The notes below the pieces were generated by a model that saw nothing but the letters and a program-made list of their open reading frames with translations, did not search any database and was not told the DNA's origin. Position numbers and translations under genes: made by a program. DNA of 46,019 nt, taken from assembly GCA_013619155.1 (NCBI GenBank), contig JABXKT010000060.1:1-46019 (forward strand). Direction: 5' to 3'. Position 1 is the first letter of the stretch. Each line of letters begins with the position of its first letter. This document shows positions 9,015 through 17,500 of this stretch, piece by piece. This DNA is from Desulfobacteraceae bacterium (GTDB lineage: Bacteria; Desulfobacterota; Desulfobacteria; Desulfobacterales; Desulfolunaceae).

Positions 9015-9046
9015 AAAAGCCCCTTCGTATGACCGAAGGGGCTTTT
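9015..9046 (-). terminator. terminator of nadC
   Basis: GCCCCTTCG (9019-9027) pairs with CGAAGGGGC (9034-9042). On the minus strand T7 follows; on the plus strand TTTTCTC follows, so it may also work in that direction. Confidence 0.85.
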
Positions 9047-9077
9047 CTCACTTAACATAAAAATTATCCAGGCTTGG

Positions 9078-9902
9078 CTACATGCGCATACTGATATCCA
9101 CCGACCGTGCCTGATGGGTCAACGCACCGGAAGAGATGATATCCACCCCCGATTCGGCGTACAGACAGAGGTTCTCCTCGGTAATATTGCCCGAGACCTC
9201 CGTCATGGCACGACCGTCAACAATCACCACGGCCTCTTTCACATCCGCCATGGACATATTGTCCAGCATGATGACATCGGCACCGGAGTCCAGAGCCTCA
9301 TCCAACTCCTTGAAATTGCTCACCTCAACCTCCACCTTAACCAGATGGGAGATATGGGTGCGCACCGCCGCCACCGCCGGTTTAATACCACCAGAAACGG
9401 CAATATGGTTGTCCTTAATCATCACCCCATCGTAAAGAGCCATGCGATGATTAAAGGCGCCCCCGATACGAACGGCATGCTTTTCAAGGGTCCGCCAGCC
9501 GGGAGTGGTCTTGCGGGTATCCACCAATCTCACGGGGAGGCCCTTGACCATCTCGGCGTACCGGCTCACGTGGGTGGCGATGCCGGAGAGTCGCTGCAGA
9601 AAATTAAGGGCCGTCCTCTCCCCTTTCAGGAGGGCACGCAAGGCCCCGGTCACCCGAAGGATCACATCGCCTTTGTGCACCCACGTCCCATCGGCGGCCA
9701 CCACCTCGATCTCGCACCGGGGATCCAGAGAGGTAAAACACGCCGCAGCCGTGGCCGTACCGGCCACCATCAGCGTCTCCTTGGCCACAAGAACCCCGGC
9801 ACCTGACTCCCCTGAAGGAATCAGATAGTCGGTGGTGATATCACCGGACCCGATATCCTCGGCGAGGGCCAAGCGGATCAGTTGTTCGCTTATGCTATCC
9901 AT
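9078..9902 (-). CDS. nadC: nicotinate-nucleotide pyrophosphorylase (carboxylating)
   Basis: A 274-aa quinolinate phosphoribosyltransferase, which converts quinolinate and PRPP to nicotinate mononucleotide, CO2 and PPi in cytosolic de novo NAD synthesis. Family marks are AEDIGSGDITTDYLIP at the N-terminus, LNFLQRLSGIAT, the substrate-binding DTRKTTPGWR, and the barrel motifs VEVEVSN, VIMLDNM and EVSGNITEEN. The length is normal. GGGATGAT lies just before the ATG. nadA and nadB are not in the window. A MITE-like element sits 33 bp upstream of the start, so the promoter may lie in or be altered by the insertion. Confidence 0.97.
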   Translation of the reverse strand: MDSISEQLIRLALAEDIGSGDITTDYLIPSGESGAGVLVAKETLMVAGTATAAACFTSLDPRCEIEVVAADGTWVHKGDVILRVTGALRALLKGERTALNFLQRLSGIATHVSRYAEMVKGLPVRLVDTRKTTPGWRTLEKHAVRIGGAFNHRMALYDGVMIKDNHIAVSGGIKPAVAAVRTHISHLVKVEVEVSNFKELDEALDSGADVIMLDNMSMADVKEAVVIVDGRAMTEVSGNITEENLCLYAESGVDIISSGALTHQARSVDISMRM

Positions 9903-9931
9903 ATCATCCCATCTCTTTTGATATCCTGATT

Positions 9932-10175
9932 ACCACCTAAAAGTTGCAAGCGTCCTTTGGCCGGATATGCAAGGCGCCGGACATGCAGCTGTAGTATTTT
10001 ACCGCAATTGTCTGGTAACGCTGCAGATCGAAGTCAAAGGGCGTTCCCGAAGGGTGAGCCAATTTTTGCATTTTCGGCTGCCGTAACTTTGATGACCAGC
10101 AGAACACATCATAAACAGTTGTAATGGTATCATTTTGACCGTGATACAAAGTGGTGAATGTAACTTTTAGGTACC
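9932..10175. mobile_element. MITE-like element, copy 1 (238 bp plus 3-bp duplications)
   Basis: The element spans 9935-10172 and is bounded by imperfect terminal inverted repeats (ACCTAAAAGTTGCA and TGTAACTTTTAGGT). ACC lies on both sides (9932-9934 and 10173-10175) as a target duplication. It aligns over its full 238 bp with 36799-37036. It holds no credible transposase, so it would need one supplied in trans. Confidence 0.88.
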
Positions 10176-10182
10176 ATCCTTA

Positions 10183-10319
10183 CCTCCGGTGGCCCTGCCG
10201 GGGGCCAACCTTTTGAAAAGGTTGCCAAACACGTTTTTTATAGTGACAGTAACGGACCAACGGTCCGTTACTGTCACATACCTGGGGTCCAGGGGATTTA
10301 TCTCCTGGCTGCCGGAGGC
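10183..10319 (+). repeat. family A multi-hairpin repeat
   Basis: It has terminal inverted ends (CCTCCGGTGGCC and GGCTGCCGGAGGC), a left hairpin CAACCTTTTGAAAAGGTTG and a right hairpin around CCAGGGGAT-ATCTCCTGG. A perfect 16-bp palindrome occupies the centre (GTGACAGTAACGGACC, 10243-10258, with 10262-10277; loop AAC). It lies 11 bp past the valS stop and 8 bp from the MITE duplication, and could act as the valS terminator. Confidence 0.85.
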
Positions 10320-10329
10320 TTTTTTTACT

Positions 10330-12990
10330 TTACCCCTGAACCTCTTTGAGTTTTTCCAGGTTATGCACGAGCTTGTCACACCTCTGCTTGGCATCGTCAT
10401 ACTGGGCACGCACCTTGGCCACCACATCTTCGGGAGCCTTGGCCATGAAGCCCTGATTATTCAACTTGCCATTGATTCCCTTCATCTCTTTCTCGCTCTT
10501 GGCGATGCTCTTCTCCAGACGGGCCATCTCTTTATCGAAATCCACCACCCCTTCGAGGAAGACAAAGACGGCGGCGCCATCAACAATAGCCGTGGCCACA
10601 CCCTTGGGGCGGTCACCCGGCATCTTCACCTCACAGGCACTCAAGCGAGCCAGGGTCATGATGGTACTCATGGCATGGGTCATCTGAGTGGCCACCGCCT
10701 CGGTCTCCGCTTGGACCTCCACGCGGAGCTCCATAGAGGGGGCAATATTCATCTCGGAGCGGATGTTTCTCAAGCCTGAGATCACCTCAATGACCAGCTC
10801 CATCTCCTTTTCGGCGGTGGCATCGGCGCCATGGGCGGCGAAGTCCCCGCACTCGGGCCAGGAGGCCGTCATGATAGACCCCTCGGTACCGGGAAGCTTG
10901 CTGTAGATCTCTTCGGATACAAAGGGAACGATGGGGTGAAGAATCACCAGGGTGTCATGGAGCACGCGGTAGAGAACCGAACGTGTGGCCTCCATGGCCT
11001 CATCGCCCATCTTGCCGTAAAGGGCCGACTTGGAGGCTTCCAGATACCAGTCACAGAAGCTATGCCATACAAAGGAGTAGAGGGCATTGGCCGCTTCATT
11101 GAACTTATAGGTATCGATGGCCTCGGCCACCTTATCCGAGGTCTCGGCAAGGCGGGCCAGAATCCAGCGATCGGGCAGGCTGATATTGGCGTAGTCGATC
11201 TCGGTATAGGGTTTTTCCAAATGCATGAAGGAGAAACGCGCCGCATTCCAGATCTTATTGATAAAGTGACGGTACCCCTCCACACGGGCCAGGGACATCT
11301 TCACATCACGACCCTGGGCGGCAAAGGCCGTTAAGGTAAAACGAAAGGCGTCTGTTCCATACTCATCACTGACGGTTAAGGGGTCGATGACATTGCCCTT
11401 GGACTTACTCATCTTCTTGCCCTCTTCATCGCGCACCAGGGCATGGATATAGACATCTTTGAAGGGGACCTCATCCATCACGTAGATACCCATCATCATC
11501 ATACGGGCCACCCAAAAGAAGAGGATGTCAAAACCGGTAACCAGGGTGGACGTGGGGTAGAAGGTCTTCAAAAGCTCGGTCTTTTCCGGCCACCCCATGG
11601 TGGAGAAGGGCCAGAGGGCGGAACTAAACCAGGTATCCAGCACATCGGAGTCCTGGGTAAGGTGGATGCCGCCACAGGAGGGACACACCGTGGGATCCGC
11701 CTCTTCGACGATGTCCACACCGCAATCGGCGCAGGTCCAGACGGGAATACGGTGTCCCCACCAGATCTGACGGGAGATACACCAATCGCGAATATTGTAC
11801 ATCCACTCGTAATAGGTCTTGGTCCAGTGCTCGGGAATAATCCGGGTGGTCCCATCTTCCACGGCAGCGATGGCCTTATCGGCCAGGGGCTTGACCCGGA
11901 CGAACCACTGTCGAGAGAGGTTGGGTTCAATGGCGGTCTTGCAGCGATAGCAATGGCCCACACTGTGCTTGTGATCCTCCACCTTCACGAGAAGCCCCGC
12001 CTCTTTAAGGGCCTTCACCGCCTCCACGCGACACGCCTCACGCGTCAACCCCTCAAAGGGACCGGCAGCCTCATTCATGAGGCCATCATCGGTCATTACC
12101 TTGATGGTTTCGAGATTATGGGTCTTGCCCAGGGTAAAGTCATTGGGATCGTGGGCCGGGGTCACCTTCAGGGCGCCGGTGCCGAAATCCATGGCCACAT
12201 AGCTGTCTTTGATAATGGGAATGATACGATCCGTTAAGGGGAGCTTCACATGGGTGGCGCTGATCCCTTGATAACGCTCGTCTTCAGGGTTCACCGCCAC
12301 GGCGGTATCCCCAAACAGCGTCTCAGGACGGGTGGTGGCCACTACAAAATGACCGGAGCCGTCGGCAAAGGGATAGGTGATGTGGTAGAGCTTCCCATCG
12401 GCCTCTTCGTGCTCCACCTCAAGGTCGGCAAGGGCCGTGTTGCAACGCGGGCACCAGTTGATAATATAGTGACCCCGGTAGATCAGATCCTTCTTATAAA
12501 GGTCTACAAATACCTTACGTACGGATTCGGAGAGTCCGGCATCCATGGTAAAGCGCTCACGATCCCAGTCACAGGAGGCCCCCATGCGCTTGAGCTGGTT
12601 GATGATGGCGCTTCCAGACTCCTCTTTCCACTTCCATACCTCTTCGATGAACGCCTCACGCCCCACCTCATGACGGGTCTTGCCTTCGGCGGCCAATTTT
12701 CTCTCCACCACATTCTGAGTCGCGATGCCTGCATGGTCGGTCCCGGGCATCCAGAGGACATTGTCCCCTTTAAGGCGCCTGTATCGACAGAGAATATCCT
12801 GCAAGGTGTTGTTCAGGGCGTGTCCCATGTGAAGCACGCCGGTGACATTGGGGGGCGGAATCACAATGGAGTAACCCTTTTTATCGCTTGTCTCCTCCGC
12901 CGAAAAGAGTCCATTTTCTACCCAATATGCATAACAGCGCTTCTCGACCTCATGGGGTTCATACCCCTTTGCCAACAACTCTCCACTCAT
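10330..12990 (-). CDS. valS: valine--tRNA ligase
   Basis: An 886-aa class I aminoacyl-tRNA synthetase that charges tRNA-Val in the cytosol. The HIGH signature is PPPNVTGVLHMGHALNNT, the KMSKS loop is GKKMSKSKGN, and the editing region includes TTRPETLFGDTAVAVNP. Zinc-like Cys pairs are present (CxxC near CADCGVDIVEE). An anticodon-binding domain and a C-terminal coiled coil follow (LEKSIAKSEKEMKGINGKLN). Length is typical. I place the start at the ATG with GAGG 7 nt upstream; a TTG two codons earlier is less likely. It is separated by 249 bp from the acidic repeat protein, so co-transcription is possible. Confidence 0.97.
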   Translation of the reverse strand: MSGELLAKGYEPHEVEKRCYAYWVENGLFSAEETSDKKGYSIVIPPPNVTGVLHMGHALNNTLQDILCRYRRLKGDNVLWMPGTDHAGIATQNVVERKLAAEGKTRHEVGREAFIEEVWKWKEESGSAIINQLKRMGASCDWDRERFTMDAGLSESVRKVFVDLYKKDLIYRGHYIINWCPRCNTALADLEVEHEEADGKLYHITYPFADGSGHFVVATTRPETLFGDTAVAVNPEDERYQGISATHVKLPLTDRIIPIIKDSYVAMDFGTGALKVTPAHDPNDFTLGKTHNLETIKVMTDDGLMNEAAGPFEGLTREACRVEAVKALKEAGLLVKVEDHKHSVGHCYRCKTAIEPNLSRQWFVRVKPLADKAIAAVEDGTTRIIPEHWTKTYYEWMYNIRDWCISRQIWWGHRIPVWTCADCGVDIVEEADPTVCPSCGGIHLTQDSDVLDTWFSSALWPFSTMGWPEKTELLKTFYPTSTLVTGFDILFFWVARMMMMGIYVMDEVPFKDVYIHALVRDEEGKKMSKSKGNVIDPLTVSDEYGTDAFRFTLTAFAAQGRDVKMSLARVEGYRHFINKIWNAARFSFMHLEKPYTEIDYANISLPDRWILARLAETSDKVAEAIDTYKFNEAANALYSFVWHSFCDWYLEASKSALYGKMGDEAMEATRSVLYRVLHDTLVILHPIVPFVSEEIYSKLPGTEGSIMTASWPECGDFAAHGADATAEKEMELVIEVISGLRNIRSEMNIAPSMELRVEVQAETEAVATQMTHAMSTIMTLARLSACEVKMPGDRPKGVATAIVDGAAVFVFLEGVVDFDKEMARLEKSIAKSEKEMKGINGKLNNQGFMAKAPEDVVAKVRAQYDDAKQRCDKLVHNLEKLKEVQG

Positions 12991-13239
12991 AATCAAACCT
13001 CAGTATGTTAAATGGACGCACCCTTAATCTAATCTTCAGGAATAAAGGCACCGCACCGAATCTATTCAAAAATTTAAGCACCCGAACCCCGGTCCGATGA
13101 TACCCATACCATGCAGCCATTTTTAAGAGACAAAAAAAGAGAAAAAGGTCCCTTCTCCGGCCACCTAAAAAGAAAAACTGGGAATTATTAAATAATCCCC
13201 ACCCTTCTTGCAACCTATTTTATTCACACCCCCGCCAAA

Positions 13240-14691
13240 TCAAGAAAAATGATCCCGAATGATCTTCTTCATCTTTCCCATCTCCTCGGAGATACTCCGG
13301 CCAACGGCCTCCACGACCAATCCTTCTATCTGATCTTTAAACATCGTATGAATCACACGCGTTACCACCCTCTCCAGCTGTTCATCGGAAATATCGGGCA
13401 CTCCCCCTAAAGGGAAGGACTCTGCCATATCATCCGGGAATACCCCCTCCTCGGGAAGGGTCTCCGGGAGTGCCGGCCCTGCCTCCTGCCCGTCTGCCAG
13501 ATCGGACAAATCAAGCACACAGGCATCAAAAAGTGCCATGGCCTCGGCGTCATCCAGAGGGGCCTCGGCGTCGACACACATTAAGGTCTCATCATCGAGC
13601 CCCATCCTCGTCTCACGGCCCCCATCCAGGCAATCGATATCCACAAAGTCATCCCCGTCACCCAAAAGAGGCTCCCCGAACACCCGCGCGGCCACCCCTC
13701 CTAAATCGAGGATCTCATCACCTAAGGGTTCCGCGTCCCCCGGGCTCAGCTCTCCATGGAGGAGGTCGAGTCTCTCACTGAGTTCGAGGGTCTCCCCGTC
13801 CTCAGCCCCATCCGCCTCTGGAACCGGCGCCTCCTCCAGGAGATCGGCCATCTCACCAAGATCCAGAATCGCCTCATCGTCACACGCATCCCCCTCATCG
13901 AAAAGAGGAGCCGCTTCCATCAGAGAGGCCACCGTTGATAGGTCGAGGATTTCATCATCTAAGGGTTCCGCGTCCCCCGGGCTCAGCTCTCCATGGAGGA
14001 GATCGAGCCTCTCACTGAGTTCGAGGGTCTCCCCATCCTCAGTCCCATCTACCTCCAGATCCGGCGCCTCCTCCAGGAGATCGGCCATCTCGCTGAGGTC
14101 CAGAATTTCCTCATCATCACACGCCTCCCCCTCATCGAAAAGAGGAGCCGCTTCCATCAGAGAGGCCACCATTGATAGGTCGAGGATCTCATCCTCTAAG
14201 GGTTCCGCGTCCCCCGGGCTCAGCTCTCCATGGATGAGATCGAGTCTCTCACTGAGTTCGAGGGTCTCCCCATCCTCAGTCCCATCTACCGCCAGATCCG
14301 GCGCCTCCTCCAGGAGATCGGCCATCTCACCAAGATCCAGAATCGCCTCATCCAGATCCATTGCATCACCCGGAGCCGGGTCCTCTTCCAGGAGATCGGC
14401 CATCTCGCCAAGGTCCAGAACCGCCTCATCCAGATCCATTGCATCACCCGGAGCCGGTGCCTCTTCCAGGAGATCGGCCATCTCGCTGAGGTCCAGAACC
14501 GCCTCATCCAGCATCTCGCCAAGGTCCAGAACCGCCTCATCCAGCTCCCCGGCATCACCCGGGGCCGAGTCCTCTTCCAAGAGATCGGCCATCTCGCCAA
14601 GGTCCAGGAGATCATCATCCTTTAAGGGCTGACTATCCAATTCATGGGAAGAGCTCTCACCCAAAGAATCTTTTGTCATGGGTTCGGTCAT
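13240..14691 (-). CDS. very acidic tandem-repeat protein with C-terminal helical domain
   Basis: A 483-aa protein I cannot assign to a named family. Residues about 15-380 are acidic repeats built on the motif (I/V)LDLGEMADLLEE, recurring roughly a dozen times with Asp/Glu/Pro/Gly linkers. The last 50 residues differ: DISDEQLERVVTRVIHTMFK followed by IEGLVVEAVGRSISEEMGKM, an amphipathic helix pair that looks like an oligomerisation or docking domain. There is no signal peptide or membrane helix. The start is the ATG 9 nt after AAGGAG. Short amphipathic motifs on a disordered acidic chain plus a folded C-terminus resemble a scaffold such as PopZ in general architecture only; homology is not claimed. 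Confidence 0.8.
   Translation of the reverse strand: MTEPMTKDSLGESSSHELDSQPLKDDDLLDLGEMADLLEEDSAPGDAGELDEAVLDLGEMLDEAVLDLSEMADLLEEAPAPGDAMDLDEAVLDLGEMADLLEEDPAPGDAMDLDEAILDLGEMADLLEEAPDLAVDGTEDGETLELSERLDLIHGELSPGDAEPLEDEILDLSMVASLMEAAPLFDEGEACDDEEILDLSEMADLLEEAPDLEVDGTEDGETLELSERLDLLHGELSPGDAEPLDDEILDLSTVASLMEAAPLFDEGDACDDEAILDLGEMADLLEEAPVPEADGAEDGETLELSERLDLLHGELSPGDAEPLGDEILDLGGVAARVFGEPLLGDGDDFVDIDCLDGGRETRMGLDDETLMCVDAEAPLDDAEAMALFDACVLDLSDLADGQEAGPALPETLPEEGVFPDDMAESFPLGGVPDISDEQLERVVTRVIHTMFKDQIEGLVVEAVGRSISEEMGKMKKIIRDHFS
13726..14580 (-). repeat. nested tandem repeats inside the acidic gene
   Basis: A 237-bp (79-codon) unit recurs with exact spacing, as shown by GGGTTCCGCGTCCCCCGGGC at 13726, 13963 and 14200. 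A 78-bp (26-codon) unit recurs at 14311, 14389 and 14467, and a further step of 111 bp equals 78 plus 33. All periods are multiples of three, so copy changes keep the frame. Confidence 0.9.
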
Positions 14692-15019
14692 AAACTGCAT
14701 CTCCTTAAAAAAATAGGCACGCATGGGGAGCAACCCATCGCAACACCATGAATTTATTGATAAATATTTAATTCAGCCACGTTACCACACCGCAAATAGC
14801 GTGTCAAGCGCCATATATGAGCCAAAGCGGCCCCCATCCCCTCTCAAAAAAATCATGCAAAAAATTGAAAAAGACGTCCACCGCGACACCATTACCCGAG
14901 GAACAATGGGATATTGTCACGGTAATCAAAAATATTTTTACGACGCGTTATGATAAAAAAAGCGCCGGAAGCAGGCTTTAGCCGCATGGCCGTCTACGGT
15001 TAAAGTGATCAAGAAACGG
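14692..15019. other. spacer upstream of the acidic gene
   Basis: There is no supported gene. It should hold the minus-strand promoter of the acidic protein. A/T-rich stretches near 14755-14775 and 14850-14950 are candidates, without a clear hexamer pair. Confidence 0.3.
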
Positions 15020-15200
15020 GCCTCCGGCAGCAAGGTGTGCCACCTTGAAAGCGGGTAGCGTATGCGCTTAAACCCAAAGTGACTTGAGAATAGTTGTTTA
15101 TCAAGCCCCGCTCATAAAAATTGGCAAAAGGTTGGCTCCCAGCATGGCCGCCAGAGGCTAAACTGTCGCCGCATGGCCTCCGGCAGAGCCACCGAAGGCA
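15020..15200. repeat. family B remnant followed by family A remnant
   Basis: 15020-15082 has the family B start (GCCTCCGGC, then AAGGTGTGCCACCTT and GAAAGCGGGTAGCG). 15110-15200 has a degraded reversed family A arm (ATTGGCAAAAGGTTGGCTCC) with GCCTCCGGC ends. Both lack intact central palindromes. Confidence 0.6.
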
Positions 15201-15312
15201 CAACTGAATAGTTACACCGAGGGCAAGATCATTATTTAGGCATTTACACGCCAGGAAAAATTGTAACCCTATATATGTAAACCCGGCCAAAAAAAGCGCC
15301 CCCCAGAAAGGG

Positions 15313-15340
15313 TTGACCCAAAAATAAAACATGATAAAAT
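15313..15340 (+). promoter_or_regulatory. probable promoter of the 142-aa gene
   Basis: TTGACC (15313-15318), a 16-nt spacer and TAAAAT (15335-15340) lie about 60 bp before the start codon. Confidence 0.45.
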
Positions 15341-15400
15341 AAGGCCCTTACACCTAAGCAATCATCAACACCTCCCCCATATAAAATATCAGGAGAGACC

Positions 15401-15829
15401 ATGAAAGAGTCCAACAACCCCCACCTAAAAGTCCAGGAACTCTGCGACTGCTACGCAGAAGCCGATCCTTTAAAAGAGATGTCAGACATCATCCATGAAC
15501 CCGTCACCGAAGAGGCCGCCATGAAGTGGCTCGCCCTGGCCATCCTCCACGGCATCAACAGCAGCGCCAAAAAAATCACCCTCACCCAAGAGAATAAAGG
15601 GCCGGTGGAGATCACGGCAAAATATAGAACCGCCCATATCCCCTCCCCGGGGGATAAAACCGGGGCCCAAATCTTGGCCCTCCTGCGGACCATCACCCAC
15701 CTCGACGCCGACAAGGGAAAGAGAACCCTTGCCTTTGGCTTCCGGGAAAACAGCATGGAGTTAGAGGTGAAAATCAAAAAAGAGGACAATTCAGAAAAAA
15801 TCACCATCCACTTTCCTGGTGACTCATAA
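15401..15829 (+). CDS. unknown 142-aa protein
   Basis: I recognise no named family. The protein starts MKESNNPHLKVQELCDCYAE, followed by a helical stretch (EEAAMKWLALAILHGINSSA) and a beta-rich C-terminal half with alternating charged and hydrophobic residues (KKITLTQENKGPVEITAKYR, LEVKIKKEDNSEKITIHFPG). There is no signal peptide or membrane helix, so it is probably cytosolic. GGAG lies about 6 nt before the ATG. It is the first gene of a plus-strand group leading to lpxB about 200 bp later, but a link to lipid A synthesis is not shown. The composition and start signals support a real gene. Confidence 0.75.
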   Translation: MKESNNPHLKVQELCDCYAEADPLKEMSDIIHEPVTEEAAMKWLALAILHGINSSAKKITLTQENKGPVEITAKYRTAHIPSPGDKTGAQILALLRTITHLDADKGKRTLAFGFRENSMELEVKIKKEDNSEKITIHFPGDS

Positions 15830-15849
15830 ATCAATCTAAAGTCCTAAAT

Positions 15850-16034
15850 GTGGCTGAAAAAAAACGGCCATCGCGTAAATCAAAAAAAGCCCCCGGCCCC
15901 TTGACCTTGCCTTTAAAATCGACGAAGATCTCATCAAACGTCAACAGACCCTGGAATGCGGTGAAAAGAGCCCATTCCAGCCTCCCAATACCCAAGACAA
16001 TAGGGCCCCCCCAGCCCCAAAGGTAAGGTTGTGA
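15850..16034 (+). pseudogene. small ORF with -1 frameshift, overlapping lpxB start
   Basis: A GTG frame at 15850 codes a Lys/Arg-rich start (VAEKKRPSRKSKK). The frame one base back is open from 15879, reads LDLAFKIDEDLIKRQQTLEC in a natural-looking way, and ends in TGA overlapping the lpxB GTG (GTGA). The frames meet at TCA-AAA-AAA, which contains the slippery heptamer A-AAA-AAA (15882-15888). It is either a programmed -1 frameshift, a base-count change in the A tract, or a decayed gene. No clear ribosome binding site precedes the GTG. Confidence 0.3.
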
Positions 16035-17125
16035 AATTTTTTATCGTTGCAGGTGAACCCTCCGGTGACATGCATGCCACCGAACTGGTCCACGCCCTTA
16101 AAAACGCCTCCCCCGATATCGATGTATACTCCGCAGGCGGTCCTCACCTGGCCGCCTGCTCCACCCAGGTGGCAGACCTCTCCCACTTAGCCGTCACCGG
16201 TTTCCTGGAGGTAATCAGCTACCTGCCCACCATCATCGGGATGTTCAACCATATCGTGGCCCAGGTCAACGCCATCAACCCCGATGTCATCATCTTCACC
16301 GACTACCCCGACTTTAACTTTCGCCTGGCCAAACGCCTGGCCAGGCCGGACAGAAAGCTCGTCTACTTCATCAGCCCCCAACTCTGGGCCTGGCGCAAAG
16401 GTCGCCTCAAACTGGTCAAAAAATACATCGATAAGATGCTGGTGATTTTTCCCTTTGAAGAGGCCTTCTACCGAAAAAATGGCGTGGAAGCCGCCTTTGT
16501 GGGCAACCCCCTGGTCAACACCATCCCCCTTATGAAAGGGGAGACACCGTCCCAAAACGGCCCCCGTCGCATCCTCCTCCTCCCCGGCTCACGCACCAAA
16601 GAGGTGAGATCAAACTTAGCCGCCATGTGCGGGGCCAAAAAAGAGATGGACGGAAAAATCGACGCCCATTTTTCCGTACTCAAACACCCCAGCCTCGATC
16701 CCGAGCTCTTCGCCGCCGCCACAGAGGCGGGCATCCGGGTATTTGAAGGAGACCCCCACGACGAATTCCAGAGCGTGGATCTGGCCATCGCCTGTTCCGG
16801 CACCGTCACCTTCGAACTGGCCCTATCTGGAGTGCCCACGGTGGTGCTCTACCGTATGCACCCCATCACCTACCACGTCGCCAAGGCCCTGGTTCGGGTG
16901 GATGCCATCTCCATTCCCAACCTCATCTTAAAAGACCATGTCTTCCCCGAGCTCATCCAGGATGCCGCCTCCCCGGAAGGCATCGCCGGCGAGGCCCTCT
17001 CCATCTTAAACGACCCGGCACGCCTCAGCCATATACGCCAAGAGCTGGCCCGCTTCCGCACCCTGGTCAAAGCCTTCGATGCCGAATATGCAGCGCGGGA
17101 GATCTTCTCCCTGGTGGAGAAATAA
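16031..17125 (+). CDS. lpxB: lipid-A-disaccharide synthase
   Basis: A 364-aa GT19 glycosyltransferase. It joins UDP-2,3-diacylglucosamine and lipid X to form the lipid A disaccharide at the inner membrane surface. Family marks are FIVAGEPSGDMHA at the N-terminus, the central SPQLWAWRKGR signature, and the C-terminal nucleotide-binding region LLLPGSRTKEV, ACSGTVTFELAL and VLYRMHPITY. Length is slightly below the usual 380. The start is GTG, overlapping the stop of the preceding small frame by GTGA, which suggests translational coupling. lpxA, lpxD and lpxK are not adjacent. It shows a Gram-negative outer membrane with lipid A. Confidence 0.97.
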   Translation: MKFFIVAGEPSGDMHATELVHALKNASPDIDVYSAGGPHLAACSTQVADLSHLAVTGFLEVISYLPTIIGMFNHIVAQVNAINPDVIIFTDYPDFNFRLAKRLARPDRKLVYFISPQLWAWRKGRLKLVKKYIDKMLVIFPFEEAFYRKNGVEAAFVGNPLVNTIPLMKGETPSQNGPRRILLLPGSRTKEVRSNLAAMCGAKKEMDGKIDAHFSVLKHPSLDPELFAAATEAGIRVFEGDPHDEFQSVDLAIACSGTVTFELALSGVPTVVLYRMHPITYHVAKALVRVDAISIPNLILKDHVFPELIQDAASPEGIAGEALSILNDPARLSHIRQELARFRTLVKAFDAEYAAREIFSLVEK

Positions 17126-17131
17126 AAACGT

Positions 17132-17259
17132 GCCTCCGGCGGGTCGCTTTTTGAAAAAAGCGCCGCAAAAACTTTTTTGACAGTGAATGCGACGGACCAA
17201 AGGTCCGTATCATTCACAAACCTGGGGTCCAGGGAATCTATTCCCTGGCCGCCGGAGGC
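17132..17259 (+). repeat. family A repeat with exchanged left hairpin
   Basis: The ends are GCCTCCGGCGGG and GGCCGCCGGAGGC. The central palindrome 17183-17198 / 17202-17217 pairs at 14 of 16 positions with loop AAA. The left hairpin is GTCGCTTTTTGAAAAAAGCG instead of CAACCTTTTG-AAAAGGTTG. It lies directly after lpxB. Confidence 0.8.
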
Positions 17260-17308
17260 CCGTTTTTTGATCACTTTGTGGAACTGAATCATTACCAAGT
17301 GATTATTC

Positions 17309-17348
17309 AACAAAAAAAGCCTGTGCAATTGCACAGGCTTTTTTTGTT
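17309..17348. terminator. bidirectional terminator between lpxB and panB
   Basis: A perfect 40-bp palindrome (arm AACAAAAAAAGCCTGTGCAA) gives a GC stem flanked by A7 and T7. It can end transcription from lpxB (plus) and from the panB operon (minus). Confidence 0.92.
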
Positions 17349-17400
17349 ATTTTCTAATATGGCAAAACCTAAGCGGCATCACTTATGCGCCCCTGCCATA

Positions 17401-17500
17401 TTAGGGCTCAGGCAAAAAATAAATGCACACGTTTAAGAAAAATGCCGCTGTGATTTGACCCGAGGAACGAGGGTTAAAGCGCTGCGGCAACCCGCTTTCC
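17401..17500 (-). repeat. family B repeat forming the 3' end of panB
   Basis: In minus orientation it reads GGAAAGCGGGTTGCCGCAG, hairpin arms GCGCTTTAACCC and GGGTCAAATCACAGCGGC, TTTTTCTTAAACG, then ATTTATTTTTTGCCTGAG and CCCTAA. The TAA is the panB stop. It matches 6261-6346 and 43366-43454. Confidence 0.88.

Noticed and set aside
9937..10149. 70-aa minus-strand frame inside the MITE
   Set aside because: The matching frame in the second copy is not preserved as a protein, and no transposase motif is visible.
13538..14632. Ser/Arg-rich plus-strand frame of 364 aa
   Set aside because: It exists only because the opposite strand carries in-frame tandem repeats with no stops.
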